Assembly (NCBI RefSeq): GCF_039889165.1
Contig: NZ_JAYMYY010000011.1
Coordinates: 36,602-100,601 of the forward strand
Direction: 5' to 3'
Length of the DNA: 64,000 nucleotides
DNA from: Pseudocitrobacter cyperus
GTDB lineage: Bacteria > Pseudomonadota > Gammaproteobacteria > Enterobacterales > Enterobacteriaceae
How positions within the stretch are numbered: position 1 is the stretch's first letter; every line of letters begins with the position of its first letter. Shown in pieces: positions 42,873 to 51,428 of this stretch. A program made the translations under genes and the position numbers. A model generated the notes under the pieces. It ran no database searches and had not been told where the DNA came from. It saw nothing but the letters and a program-made list of their open reading frames with translations.

Positions 42873-43306
42873 ACCTGCAACCAGAAGGTAACGGGGCCAT
42901 CATTGACCAGCGAAACCTGCATATCGGCAGCGAATCGCCCGGTTTGGGTGTTCATCTCTTGCTGGCGACAACGTTCAACAAAATAGTCATACAGCGCTTC
43001 TGCTCTCTGCGGCTCTGCGCCTTTAGAGAAACTCGGACGCATGCCGCGCTCGGTATCCGCCGCCAGCGTAAACTGCGACACCACCAGCACACTTCCGCCC
43101 GCCTGCTGAACATTAAGGTTCATCTTGCCATCAGCATCACTGAAAATACGATAGCCCAGCACGCGCTCGCACAGGCGGTTGGCTTTTTGTTCGTCGTCAT
43201 CCTTTTCGACACCTAATAACACTAAAAGTCCTGGCCCGATTTCGCCCGTCACTTCATCCGCCACGGTGACGCTGGCCCGGGTTACGCGTTGAATCAATGC
43301 AATCAT
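42869..43306 (-). CDS. dtd: D-aminoacyl-tRNA deacylase
   Basis: Dimeric proofreading enzyme that removes D-amino acids (and glycine) wrongly attached to tRNA. It has 145 residues, E. coli length. The two signature motifs, SQFTL (about 77-81) and the cis Gly-Pro loop NDGPVT (about 135-140), are intact. It overlaps both yihY (four bases) and fabY. Confidence 0.97.
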   Translation of the reverse strand: MIALIQRVTRASVTVADEVTGEIGPGLLVLLGVEKDDDEQKANRLCERVLGYRIFSDADGKMNLNVQQAGGSVLVVSQFTLAADTERGMRPSFSKGAEPQRAEALYDYFVERCRQQEMNTQTGRFAADMQVSLVNDGPVTFWLQV

Positions 43307-44169
43307 GGTTGTTCAGCTTCTTGTTGTTCTGTTTTAAGTTTTCGGTATTCCCCGAGAGTGACAGTAATTTCAGCCCCAAGCAAGACGATACACCAGGTCC
43401 AGTAGACCCAGACAAACAGAATCGGTACAACGGCGAGCACGCCATAAATCAACTGATAGGAGGGGAATGCGGTGATATACAACGCAAAAGCTTTCTTCCC
43501 TAGTTCGTAAAGCAATGCCGCAACCAGCGCGCCCACAATGGCGTCGCGGTTGGGTACGCGCGTGGTCGGCACCACGCTATAAAGCAACCAGAAGGAGATC
43601 CACGACAGCAGCAGCGGGAAAATGCGCAGCACGTTATCCACCGCGCTATTAAATTCACTCGCCCAGCGCAAGGACAGCAGATACGAGCTGATCGCGAGGC
43701 TGGCCCCCGCCAGCAACGGCCCAAGCGTCAGGATCATCCAGTAAATCGCGAACGAATAAACTTTTGGCCGTGCGCGCTGACTACGCCAAATGGTATTCAA
43801 TGCGCTATCGATGGAGTACATCAGCAGCAATGCCGTGACAATCAGCCCACAGGCTCCTACTGCCGTCATTCTGTTCGAGTTGGCGACGAACTGCTCTATG
43901 TAGCGCTGAATAACATCGCCAGTCGCCGGGATAAAGTTAGCAAAGATAAAGTGGCGGATCTGGACGCTGACGTCTGAAAACATGGGAAATGCGGCGAACA
44001 GCGCAAATACAACAGCCACCAGCGGCACAAGCGAGAGCAACGACACATAGGCCAGATTACCAGCCAGCGTCGTCATATTATCTTCGTCGATACGCCGCCA
44101 GAGGAGTTTTCCCCATGCCACCAGCGGACGGGTATGATGAATCGTTTTTTGATGAACGGTTTTTAACAT
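43303..44169 (-). CDS. yihY: YihY/BrkB-family inner-membrane protein
   Basis: Conserved six-helix membrane protein of unknown function, once misnamed RNase BN. It has 288 residues (E. coli 290). Typical segments are TLAGNLAYVSLLSLVPLVAV, the LYSVVPTTRVP loop and WVYWTWCIVLLGAEIT. It overlaps dtd by four bases and yihX by seven, in a four-gene operon. Confidence 0.95.
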   Translation of the reverse strand: MLKTVHQKTIHHTRPLVAWGKLLWRRIDEDNMTTLAGNLAYVSLLSLVPLVAVVFALFAAFPMFSDVSVQIRHFIFANFIPATGDVIQRYIEQFVANSNRMTAVGACGLIVTALLLMYSIDSALNTIWRSQRARPKVYSFAIYWMILTLGPLLAGASLAISSYLLSLRWASEFNSAVDNVLRIFPLLLSWISFWLLYSVVPTTRVPNRDAIVGALVAALLYELGKKAFALYITAFPSYQLIYGVLAVVPILFVWVYWTWCIVLLGAEITVTLGEYRKLKTEQQEAEQP

Positions 44170-44762
44170 AACTGCTTCGTAAAGTAGCGAGGTATCGTCT
44201 CTTTTCCCGTTACCAGGATAGAGGTGATCCCCAATTGATTGGCCCCCTCTATATTATCGGCATTATCATCAAAAAAGACCGTATCGGCGGCAGAAAAACC
44301 TTCGGCTTCAAGCACTCGCTGGTAGATACGCGCTTCTGGTTTACGCATCCCCATCTCTTGCGACAGATAAACATGATCCGCCGCGGCGTGAATTTCCGGG
44401 TATTCATCCGGCCAGAACGTAGTGTGCAGGCGGTTGGTATTAGAGAGCACCACCACACGATGCCCCTGCTCACGCAGTTTATGCATGATCTCAATCACCT
44501 CCGGGCGAAGAGAAACAAATATCGCCTGCCAGCCGTGAGAGAACTGTTCGTAACTCAGCGGGAGATCCATCTCATGACAAATTGCTTCAGCAAAGGCTTC
44601 ATCGGTGATTTCACCACGTTCATGCTGATGGAAGGCTTCGCCCATGGTAAAGCTTTGCTTCAGCGTCGCCAGCGGTACGCGGGTGAGATCGCTCCATGTA
44701 CCAAACACGCGGTTGAAGTCGATATCGACAATCACATTACCTAAATCAAAGATATAGAGCAT
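44163..44762 (-). CDS. yihX: alpha-D-glucose-1-phosphate phosphatase YihX
   Basis: HAD-superfamily phosphatase that hydrolyses glucose 1-phosphate. It has 199 residues, E. coli length. HAD motif I FDLGNV (5-10), motif II VLSNTNR (about 109-115) and motif IV FFDDNADNI (about 160-168) are intact. First gene of the yihX-yihY-dtd-fabY operon. Confidence 0.96.
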   Translation of the reverse strand: MLYIFDLGNVIVDIDFNRVFGTWSDLTRVPLATLKQSFTMGEAFHQHERGEITDEAFAEAICHEMDLPLSYEQFSHGWQAIFVSLRPEVIEIMHKLREQGHRVVVLSNTNRLHTTFWPDEYPEIHAAADHVYLSQEMGMRKPEARIYQRVLEAEGFSAADTVFFDDNADNIEGANQLGITSILVTGKETIPRYFTKQLC

Positions 44763-44860
44763 TTTCGCCTCCTTTCTCGCCGTGGAAAATTAACTGTAGC
44801 GGGAAAGGAGGGGTTTGACTATGACGCTTATGGTTACGGCCTGCTAATCATCACAAAAAA

Positions 44861-44945
44861 TCATGCCACTGCCGCCAGCATCTCTTTCTTACGCTGGCTA
44901 ATGCGCTTAACCAGTATCACCGAGACCACCGCGCCGCAGAACTTT
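44861..44945 (-). pseudogene. possible 3' remnant of a membrane transporter gene
   Basis: Between yihX and bipA the minus strand ends an open frame with FCGAVVSVILVKRISQ then RKKEMLAAVA and a stop at 44861. That resembles the last helix and basic tail of a major-facilitator transporter. No start or body is present. E. coli has the yihL-yihW block here, including transporters YihN, YihO and YihP, so it may be what a deletion left. The rest of 44763-45030 holds the yihX promoter. Confidence 0.35.
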
Positions 44946-45030
44946 GCGGATAATTGTGACAAAGCTCTCTTATGCAGTAACCCTGCATTTAAAAGGGGGG
45001 ATAAAAATGTGCTTACCGTGATGTGAAGGC

Positions 45031-45065
45031 AAAAAAAAAACCTGCCATCGCTGGCAGGTTTTTAT
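45031..45065. terminator. bidirectional terminator downstream of bipA
   Basis: An aacctgcca / tggcaggtt stem has an A10 run before and a T5 run after. It ends bipA on the minus strand. Confidence 0.85.
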
Positions 45066-45081
45066 GCGTTAAAGAGGAGGA

Positions 45082-46905
45082 TTACTCTTCTTTCGCACCG
45101 CGCATTGCGCGTTTACGGTCGTTCTCGGTCAGGTGACGTTTACGGATACGGACAGAAGTTGGGGTAACTTCTACCAGTTCGTCGTCATCGATGAACTCAA
45201 GAGCCTGTTCCAGCGTCATTTTAACCGGCGGAACCAGAACCGTTGCTTCGTCTGTACCAGACGCACGCATGTTGGTCAGTTTCTTACCGGTCAGGCAGTT
45301 TACTGTCAGGTCGTTAGAACGGCTGTGAATACCGATGATCTGGCCTTCATAAACCTCAGCACCGTGACCCAGGAACAGCTTACCGCGATCCTGCAGGCTG
45401 AACAGTGCGAACGCAACCGCTTTACCCTGGCCATTGGAGATCAGAACGCCGTTCTGGCGCTGACCAACATCACCCGGACGAATATCGTCGTAGTGGCTGA
45501 AGGTGGAGTACAGCAGACCGGTACCGGAAGTCATGGTCATGAACTCTGAACGGAAGCCGATCAGACCACGGCTTGGGATCACGTAGTCGAGACGTACGCG
45601 GCCTTTGCCATCTGGATTCATGTTTTTCAGGTCGCCTTTACGCTCACCCAGAGCCTGCATCACAGAACCCTGATGTTGTTCTTCAACGTCCAGCGTGACG
45701 TTTTCGAACGGCTCTTGTTTACGGCCATCGATTTCGCGGAAGATAACTTTCGGACGGGAAACCGCCATTTCGAAACCTTCACGACGCATGTTTTCGATAA
45801 GAACAGACAGGTGCAGTTCACCACGGCCAGAAACGCGGAATGCGTCAGCATCCGGCGTTTCTTCTACGCGCAGCGCCACGTTGTGTACCAGTTCTTTGTT
45901 CAGACGATCAAGGATCTGGCGAGACGTGACGTATTTACCTTCTTTACCGCAGAACGGCGAGGTGTTTACGCAGAAGAACATAGAAACGGTCGGTTCATCG
46001 ACGGACAGGGCTGGCAGCGCTTCCACATTTTGCGTGTCGCAAATGGTGTCAGAGATGTTCAGCTCACCCAGACCGGTGATAGCGATGATGTCGCCTGCTT
46101 CGGCGATGTCACTGTCAATACGCTCCAGGCCCAGGTGGGTCAGAACTTTACCGACTTTACCGTTACGGGTTTTGCCTTCGCTGTCGATGATGGTCACTTG
46201 CTGGTTCGGTTTGATTTTACCGCGTTTGATACGGCCGATACCGATAACGCCAACATAGCTGTTGTAGTCCAACTGGGAGATCTGCATCTGCAGAGGGCCG
46301 TCGAGATCGACGTCCGGCGCAGGAACATGGTCAACAATCGCCTGATACAGCGGGGTCATGTCTTCAGCCATGTCTTCGTGATCCAGACCTGCGATACCGT
46401 TCAGCGCAGAAGCGTACACGATAGGGAAGTCCAGTTGTTCGTCGGTCGCGTCGAGGTTAACGAACAGGTCGAAGACCTGATCAACAACCCAGTCAGGACG
46501 CGCGCCAGGGCGGTCAACTTTGTTGATAACAACAATAGGTTTCAGGCCATAGGCAAAGGCTTTTTTGGTCACGAAGCGCGTCTGCGGCATCGGGCCGTCA
46601 AATGCGTCAACAACCAGCAGCACGGAGTCTACCATGGACATTACACGTTCAACTTCACCACCGAAGTCGGCGTGCCCTGGGGTATCAACGATGTTGATGC
46701 GGTAGTCATTCCATTTGATAGCGGTGTTTTTCGCGAGGATGGTAATCCCACGCTCTTTCTCCAAATCGTTGGAGTCCATCACACGCTCTTGAGTTTCAGC
46801 ACGTGCATCAAACGTACCGGATTGCTGCAGCAGCTTATCGACCAGGGTAGTTTTACCATGGTCAACGTGCGCGATGATGGCGATGTTACGCAAATTTTCG
46901 ATCAC
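45082..46905 (-). CDS. bipA: translational GTPase BipA (TypA)
   Basis: Ribosome-associated EF-G-like GTPase involved in 50S assembly and growth at low temperature. It has 607 residues, E. coli K-12 length. G1 AHVDHGKTT is at about 13-21, G3 DTPGHADFGG near 74 and G4 NKVDRPGARP near 128. Domains II, III and V and the specific C-terminal domain are intact. It is divergent from glnA. Confidence 0.98.
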   Translation of the reverse strand: MIENLRNIAIIAHVDHGKTTLVDKLLQQSGTFDARAETQERVMDSNDLEKERGITILAKNTAIKWNDYRINIVDTPGHADFGGEVERVMSMVDSVLLVVDAFDGPMPQTRFVTKKAFAYGLKPIVVINKVDRPGARPDWVVDQVFDLFVNLDATDEQLDFPIVYASALNGIAGLDHEDMAEDMTPLYQAIVDHVPAPDVDLDGPLQMQISQLDYNSYVGVIGIGRIKRGKIKPNQQVTIIDSEGKTRNGKVGKVLTHLGLERIDSDIAEAGDIIAITGLGELNISDTICDTQNVEALPALSVDEPTVSMFFCVNTSPFCGKEGKYVTSRQILDRLNKELVHNVALRVEETPDADAFRVSGRGELHLSVLIENMRREGFEMAVSRPKVIFREIDGRKQEPFENVTLDVEEQHQGSVMQALGERKGDLKNMNPDGKGRVRLDYVIPSRGLIGFRSEFMTMTSGTGLLYSTFSHYDDIRPGDVGQRQNGVLISNGQGKAVAFALFSLQDRGKLFLGHGAEVYEGQIIGIHSRSNDLTVNCLTGKKLTNMRASGTDEATVLVPPVKMTLEQALEFIDDDELVEVTPTSVRIRKRHLTENDRKRAMRGAKEE

Positions 46906-47011
46906 AACTTTGCCTCGGGCATTAGAAATAGCGCGTTATTGTACACGGATTAATCGCAGTACAAAACAGGATCACAAACATCCTCCGCAAACAAGTATTG
47001 CAGAGTTCCTT

Positions 47012-47027
47012 TGTGATCGCTTTCACG
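47012..47027 (+). promoter_or_regulatory. CRP site of glnAp1
   Basis: TGTGA-N6-TCACG lies in the bipA-glnA gap where E. coli has the CRP site of the sigma-70 promoter glnAp1. Confidence 0.75.
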
Positions 47028-47056
47028 GAGCGAAAAAAGGGCACCTTAACGCAAAT

Positions 47057-47073
47057 TGCACCAATATGGTGCT
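47057..47073 (+). promoter_or_regulatory. NtrC enhancer site 1 of glnA
   Basis: TGCACCAATATGGTGCT fits TGCACC-N5-GGTGCA with one mismatch. It lies about 105-120 bases upstream of the sigma-54 promoter, as an enhancer should. Confidence 0.85.
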
Positions 47074-47106
47074 CTATGTTCACATATAAGCACTATACTG
47101 GTGCAA

Positions 47107-47124
47107 TGACACCATCGTGGTGCA
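47107..47124 (+). promoter_or_regulatory. NtrC enhancer site 2 of glnA
   Basis: A caccatcgtggtg dyad followed by ca is the second NtrC site, about 50 bases from site 1, the paired arrangement that lets NtrC oligomerise. A weaker half-site, ttgcactatgatgcgca, follows near 47131. Confidence 0.8.
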
Positions 47125-47177
47125 GCCCTTTTGCACTATGATGCGCATCATACCGCCTTTTGGGGGCAATTTAAAAG

Positions 47178-47194
47178 TTGGCACAGATTTCGCT
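47178..47194 (+). promoter_or_regulatory. sigma-54 promoter glnAp2
   Basis: TTGGCACAGATTTCGCT matches the -24 (TGGCAC) and -12 elements of E. coli glnAp2 as I remember it. It drives glnALG under nitrogen limitation. Confidence 0.88.
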
Positions 47195-47285
47195 TTATAA
47201 ATTTCAGGGCAACAACGCCACTTTTAAGAAGTGTTTGAAGACCTCGTTACCACGACGACAATGACAAATCCGGGAGATGTAAAGT

Positions 47286-48695
47286 ATGTCCGCTGAACAC
47301 GTTTTGACGATGCTGAATGAGCACGAAGTGAAGTTTGTCGATCTGCGCTTCACCGATACCAAAGGTAAAGAACAGCACGTCACTATCCCTTCCCATCAGG
47401 TTAATGCCGAATTTTTTGAAGAAGGCAAAATGTTTGACGGCTCCTCTATCGGCGGCTGGAAAGGCATTAACGAATCTGACATGGTTCTGATGCCGGACGC
47501 ATCTACCGCACTCATTGACCCGTTCTACGAAGAACCAACACTGATCATCCGCTGCGATATCCTGGAACCAGGCACTCTGCAGGGCTATGACCGTGACCCG
47601 CGTTCCATCGCGAAACGCGCTGAAGAATACCTGCGCTCCACAGGCATCGCAGACACCGTTCTGTTCGGGCCAGAGCCAGAATTCTTCCTGTTCGACGACA
47701 TCCGCTTCGGCGCATCCATTTCCGGTTCTCATGTTGCTATCGACGATATCGAAGGTGCATGGAACTCCTCCACCAAATACGAAGGTGGTAACAAAGGTCA
47801 CCGTCCGGGCGTTAAAGGCGGTTACTTCCCGGTTCCGCCGGTTGATTCCTCTCAGGACATCCGTTCAACCATGTGTATGATCATGGAAGAAATGGGCCTG
47901 GTTGTTGAAGCTCACCACCACGAAGTGGCAACTGCAGGTCAGAACGAAATCGCCACCCGCTTCAACACCATGACCAAAAAAGCGGACGAAATTCAGATCT
48001 ACAAATATGTGGTTCATAACGTTGCGCACCGTTTCGGTAAAACCGCGACCTTCATGCCAAAACCGATGTTTGGCGATAACGGTTCCGGTATGCACTGCCA
48101 CATGTCTCTGTCCAAGAACGGCGTAAACCTGTTCTCTGGCGACAAATACGCGGGTCTGTCTGAACAGGCACTGCACTACATCGGCGGCGTTATCAAACAC
48201 GCGAAAGCAATCAACGCCCTGGCAAACCCAACCACCAACTCCTACAAGCGTCTGGTTCCGGGTTATGAAGCACCGGTTATGCTGGCTTACTCTGCCCGTA
48301 ACCGTTCTGCCTCTATCCGTATTCCGGTTGTCACCAGCCCGAAAGCGCGTCGTATCGAAGTGCGCTTCCCGGATCCGGCGGCTAACCCGTACCTGTGCTT
48401 CGCAGCGCTGCTGATGGCTGGCCTTGACGGTATCAAGAACAAAATCCATCCGGGCGAAGCGATGGACAAAAACCTGTATGACCTGCCGCCGGAAGAAGCG
48501 AAAGAGATCCCACAGGTTGCAGGCTCTCTGGAAGAAGCACTGAAAGAACTGGATCTGGATCGCGAGTTCCTGAAAGCCGGTGGTGTGTTCACTGACGAAT
48601 CCATCGACGCTTACATCGCGCTGCGCCGTGAAGAAGATGACCGTGTGCGTATGACTCCGCACCCGGTAGAGTTTGAGCTGTACTACAGCGTTTAA
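47286..48695 (+). CDS. glnA: glutamine synthetase type I
   Basis: Dodecameric enzyme that condenses ammonia and glutamate with ATP. It has 469 residues, E. coli length. Metal and substrate motifs GPEPEFFLFD, the latch FDGSSIGGWKG and the ATP segment KPMFGDNGSGMH are intact. The adenylylation site Tyr in NLYDLPPEE is near residue 398, so GlnE control is expected. GGGAG precedes the ATG at 47286. First gene of glnALG. Confidence 0.99.
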   Translation: MSAEHVLTMLNEHEVKFVDLRFTDTKGKEQHVTIPSHQVNAEFFEEGKMFDGSSIGGWKGINESDMVLMPDASTALIDPFYEEPTLIIRCDILEPGTLQGYDRDPRSIAKRAEEYLRSTGIADTVLFGPEPEFFLFDDIRFGASISGSHVAIDDIEGAWNSSTKYEGGNKGHRPGVKGGYFPVPPVDSSQDIRSTMCMIMEEMGLVVEAHHHEVATAGQNEIATRFNTMTKKADEIQIYKYVVHNVAHRFGKTATFMPKPMFGDNGSGMHCHMSLSKNGVNLFSGDKYAGLSEQALHYIGGVIKHAKAINALANPTTNSYKRLVPGYEAPVMLAYSARNRSASIRIPVVTSPKARRIEVRFPDPAANPYLCFAALLMAGLDGIKNKIHPGEAMDKNLYDLPPEEAKEIPQVAGSLEEALKELDLDREFLKAGGVFTDESIDAYIALRREEDDRVRMTPHPVEFELYYSV

Positions 48696-48714
48696 TCACT
48701 ACAGCGTTTAATAA

Positions 48715-48818
48715 GTAGTCATTCTCAGCACATTACCTGCCGCTTTGCGGCGGCAAGTATGATGCAGAGTAAGTTGTTGCCGTGGAACTTTTAGCCCATC
48801 TCTGGATGGGCTTTTTTC
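48715..48818 (+). ncRNA. glnZ: glnA 3'-UTR, candidate GlnZ sRNA
   Basis: E. coli and Salmonella release the sRNA GlnZ from the glnA 3'-UTR by RNase E. The region here ends in a rho-independent terminator (agcccatc/gatgggct, 48793-48811, then T6) and contains a further stem around 48731-48748. Position supports the call; I could not confirm the seed sequence and the 5' end is approximate. Confidence 0.45.
48793..48817 (+). terminator. terminator between glnA and glnL
   Basis: An agcccatc / gatgggct stem is followed by TTTTTT. It attenuates read-through from glnA into glnLG and would give the 3' end of GlnZ. Confidence 0.85.
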
Positions 48819-48867
48819 TCCACAAAAACGCGTAGTTAGCGCCTTTTTCCCGTCCATCCAGCTATAA

Positions 48868-48884
48868 TGCACTAAAACAGTGCA
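48868..48884 (+). promoter_or_regulatory. NtrC site over the glnL promoter
   Basis: TGCAC-N7-GTGCA overlaps the end of a TATAAT -10 (48863-48868). NtrC represses glnLp from such a site in E. coli. Confidence 0.78.
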
Positions 48885-48902
48885 ATCAAAGGAGACTGCT
48901 AA

Positions 48903-49952
48903 ATGGCAACCGGCGCGCTGCCCGATGCTGGGCAGATCCTCAATTCTTTAATTAATAGCATTCTGCTGGTCGATGACGACCTGGCGGTGCATTACGCCAA
49001 TCCAGCGGCACAACAGTTGCTGGCGCAAAGCTCACGAAAACTCTTTGGTACCCCATTACCGGAGCTGCTGAGCTATTTTTCGCTCAATATTGGTTTGATG
49101 CAGGAGAGCCTGCAAACCGGCCAGGGCTTCACAGACAACGAAGTGACGCTGGTGATCGACGGACGCTCTCATATCCTCTCTCTGACCGCTCAAAGGCTTC
49201 CTGACGGCTTTATTCTGCTTGAGATGGCGCCGATGGATAACCAACGCCGTCTGAGTCAGGAGCAGCTCCAGCATGCTCAGCAAATTGCCGCGCGTGATTT
49301 AGTCCGTGGGCTGGCCCACGAGATTAAAAATCCATTGGGTGGCTTGCGCGGTGCAGCACAACTGTTAAGCAGGGCACTGCCCGACCCTTCGCTCACCGAA
49401 TACACAAAAATGATCATTGAGCAGGCCGATCGCCTGCGTAATCTGGTAGACCGCTTGCTGGGGCCGCAACAGCCGGGGATGCACATAACCGAAAGCATTC
49501 ACAAAGTGGCCGAGCGCGTCTTTTCGCTGGTATCAATGGAGTTGCCGGACAATGTTCGCCTGGTGCGCGATTATGATCCCAGCTTGCCGGAACTGCCGCA
49601 CGATCCCGACCAGATTGAGCAGGTTTTATTGAATATTGTGCGCAATGCATTACAGGCGTTGGGGCCAGAAGGCGGCGAGATTATTCTGCGCACCCGCACC
49701 GCCTTCCAGTTGACGCTCCATGGTGAACGCTATCGTCTGGCGGCGCGCATTGACGTTGAAGATAACGGGCCGGGCATTCCGTCTCATTTACAAGACACGC
49801 TGTTCTATCCGATGGTAAGTGGCCGCGAAGGCGGCACCGGGTTGGGTCTATCCATCGCCCGTAGCCTGATCGATCAGCATTCCGGCAAAATTGAATTTAC
49901 CAGTTGGCCAGGCCATACCGAGTTCTCGGTTTACCTGCCAATTCGAAAATAA
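48903..49952 (+). CDS. glnL: nitrogen sensor kinase/phosphatase NtrB
   Basis: Cytosolic histidine kinase controlled by PII that phosphorylates or dephosphorylates NtrC. It has 349 residues, E. coli length. A PAS domain (about 10-120) precedes His139 in GLAHEIKNPLGG and the ATPase domain (NIVRNALQAL, DNGPGIP, GGTGLGLS). Ten bases separate it from glnG. Confidence 0.98.
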   Translation: MATGALPDAGQILNSLINSILLVDDDLAVHYANPAAQQLLAQSSRKLFGTPLPELLSYFSLNIGLMQESLQTGQGFTDNEVTLVIDGRSHILSLTAQRLPDGFILLEMAPMDNQRRLSQEQLQHAQQIAARDLVRGLAHEIKNPLGGLRGAAQLLSRALPDPSLTEYTKMIIEQADRLRNLVDRLLGPQQPGMHITESIHKVAERVFSLVSMELPDNVRLVRDYDPSLPELPHDPDQIEQVLLNIVRNALQALGPEGGEIILRTRTAFQLTLHGERYRLAARIDVEDNGPGIPSHLQDTLFYPMVSGREGGTGLGLSIARSLIDQHSGKIEFTSWPGHTEFSVYLPIRK

Positions 49953-49961
49953 GGTGTGTTT

Positions 49962-51371
49962 ATGCAACGAGGGATAGTCTGGGTCGTAGATGACGATAGC
50001 TCCATCCGTTGGGTGCTTGAACGCGCACTCACCGGGGCTGGCTTAAGCTGTACGACATTCGAAAGCGGCAACGAAGTGCTGGACGCGCTCACCACCAAAA
50101 CACCGGACGTGCTGCTTTCCGATATCCGCATGCCCGGAATGGATGGTCTCGCGCTGTTAAAACAGATTAAACAGCGTCATCCGATGCTTCCGGTCATCAT
50201 AATGACGGCCCATTCCGATCTGGATGCCGCCGTCAGCGCGTACCAGCAGGGCGCATTTGATTACCTGCCAAAGCCGTTTGATATTGATGAAGCCGTGGCG
50301 CTGGTTGAACGCGCCATCAGCCATTATCAGGAACAGCAGCAGCCGCGTGACGTCCCGGCTTTCGGGCCAACTGCCGATATTATTGGCGAAGCGCCAGCCA
50401 TGCAGGATGTGTTTCGCATTATCGGTCGCCTCTCCCGGTCATCAATAAGCGTACTCATTAATGGCGAATCCGGGACGGGTAAAGAGCTGGTTGCGCATGC
50501 CCTGCATCGCCACAGCCCGCGCGCCAAAGCGCCATTTATCGCCCTTAATATGGCGGCTATTCCAAAAGATTTGATTGAGTCAGAGCTTTTTGGCCACGAG
50601 AAAGGGGCATTTACCGGTGCTAACACCGTGCGTCAGGGGCGTTTTGAGCAGGCGGACGGCGGCACACTGTTTCTTGATGAAATCGGTGATATGCCTAACG
50701 ACGTGCAGACACGATTGCTGCGTGTACTGGCGGACGGCCAGTTTTACCGCGTCGGCGGTTATGCGCCGGTGAAAGTGGATGTGCGTATTATCGCGGCGAC
50801 TCACCAGAACCTGGAGCTTCGCGTGCAGGAGGGAAAATTCCGTGAGGATTTATTCCATCGCCTGAACGTGATTCGCGTCCATCTTCCGCCGCTGCGCGAG
50901 CGTCGCGAGGATATTCCACGCCTGGCGCGTCACTTCCTGCAAATCGCCGCGCGTGAACTGGGTGTTGAAGTCAAACTTCTGCATCCGGAGACCGAAGCGG
51001 CGCTGACGCGTCTGGCCTGGCCGGGCAACGTGCGTCAGTTAGAAAATACCTGTCGCTGGCTGACAGTAATGGCTGCAGGTCAGGAAGTGTTGATTCAGGA
51101 TCTCCCGAGCGAGCTGTTTGAAACCACGGTGCCGGACGGTACCACTCACACACAGCCAGATAACTGGGCAACGCTGCTGGCGCAGTGGGCCGATCGTGCG
51201 CTGCGATCCGGTCATCAAAACCTGTTGTCGGAAGCGCAGCCTGAAATGGAACGTACTCTGCTGACAACGGCTCTGCGTCATACGCAGGGGCATAAACAGG
51301 AAGCGGCGCGACTACTGGGCTGGGGGCGAAATACGCTGACCCGTAAGCTGAAAGAACTGGGGATGGAGTAA
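49962..51371 (+). CDS. glnG: nitrogen response regulator NtrC
   Basis: Sigma-54 enhancer-binding activator. It has 469 residues, E. coli length, from MQRGIVWVVDDD at 49962 (a GTG at 49956 is less likely). It has a receiver with Asp54 (LLSDIRMPG), an AAA+ core with Walker A GESGTGKE and the sigma-54 loop GAFTGA, and a C-terminal Fis-type helix-turn-helix (KQEAARLLGWGRNTLTRKLKE). Its sites precede glnA and glnL. Confidence 0.98.
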   Translation: MQRGIVWVVDDDSSIRWVLERALTGAGLSCTTFESGNEVLDALTTKTPDVLLSDIRMPGMDGLALLKQIKQRHPMLPVIIMTAHSDLDAAVSAYQQGAFDYLPKPFDIDEAVALVERAISHYQEQQQPRDVPAFGPTADIIGEAPAMQDVFRIIGRLSRSSISVLINGESGTGKELVAHALHRHSPRAKAPFIALNMAAIPKDLIESELFGHEKGAFTGANTVRQGRFEQADGGTLFLDEIGDMPNDVQTRLLRVLADGQFYRVGGYAPVKVDVRIIAATHQNLELRVQEGKFREDLFHRLNVIRVHLPPLRERREDIPRLARHFLQIAARELGVEVKLLHPETEAALTRLAWPGNVRQLENTCRWLTVMAAGQEVLIQDLPSELFETTVPDGTTHTQPDNWATLLAQWADRALRSGHQNLLSEAQPEMERTLLTTALRHTQGHKQEAARLLGWGRNTLTRKLKELGME

Positions 51372-51395
51372 CAGAGCTATTTAGCTGATTATTTT

Positions 51396-51422
51396 GCCCG
51401 GTAAGCGTTAGCGCCACCGGGC
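51396..51422. repeat. REP-like palindromic element between glnG and hemN
   Basis: gcccggtaagcg ... cgccaccgggc forms an imperfect REP dyad between the convergent genes. It probably serves as the only 3'-end structure, since the gap is just 57 bases. Confidence 0.7.
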
Positions 51423-51428
51423 ATTTAC

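Noticed and set aside
45673..46953. 426-codon open frame on the plus strand
   Set aside because: It lies antisense to bipA, has no recognisable motif and has the codon pattern expected from the reverse strand of a highly expressed gene.
47865..48662. 265-codon open frame on the minus strand
   Set aside because: Antisense shadow of glnA; no ribosome-binding site or protein-family pattern.
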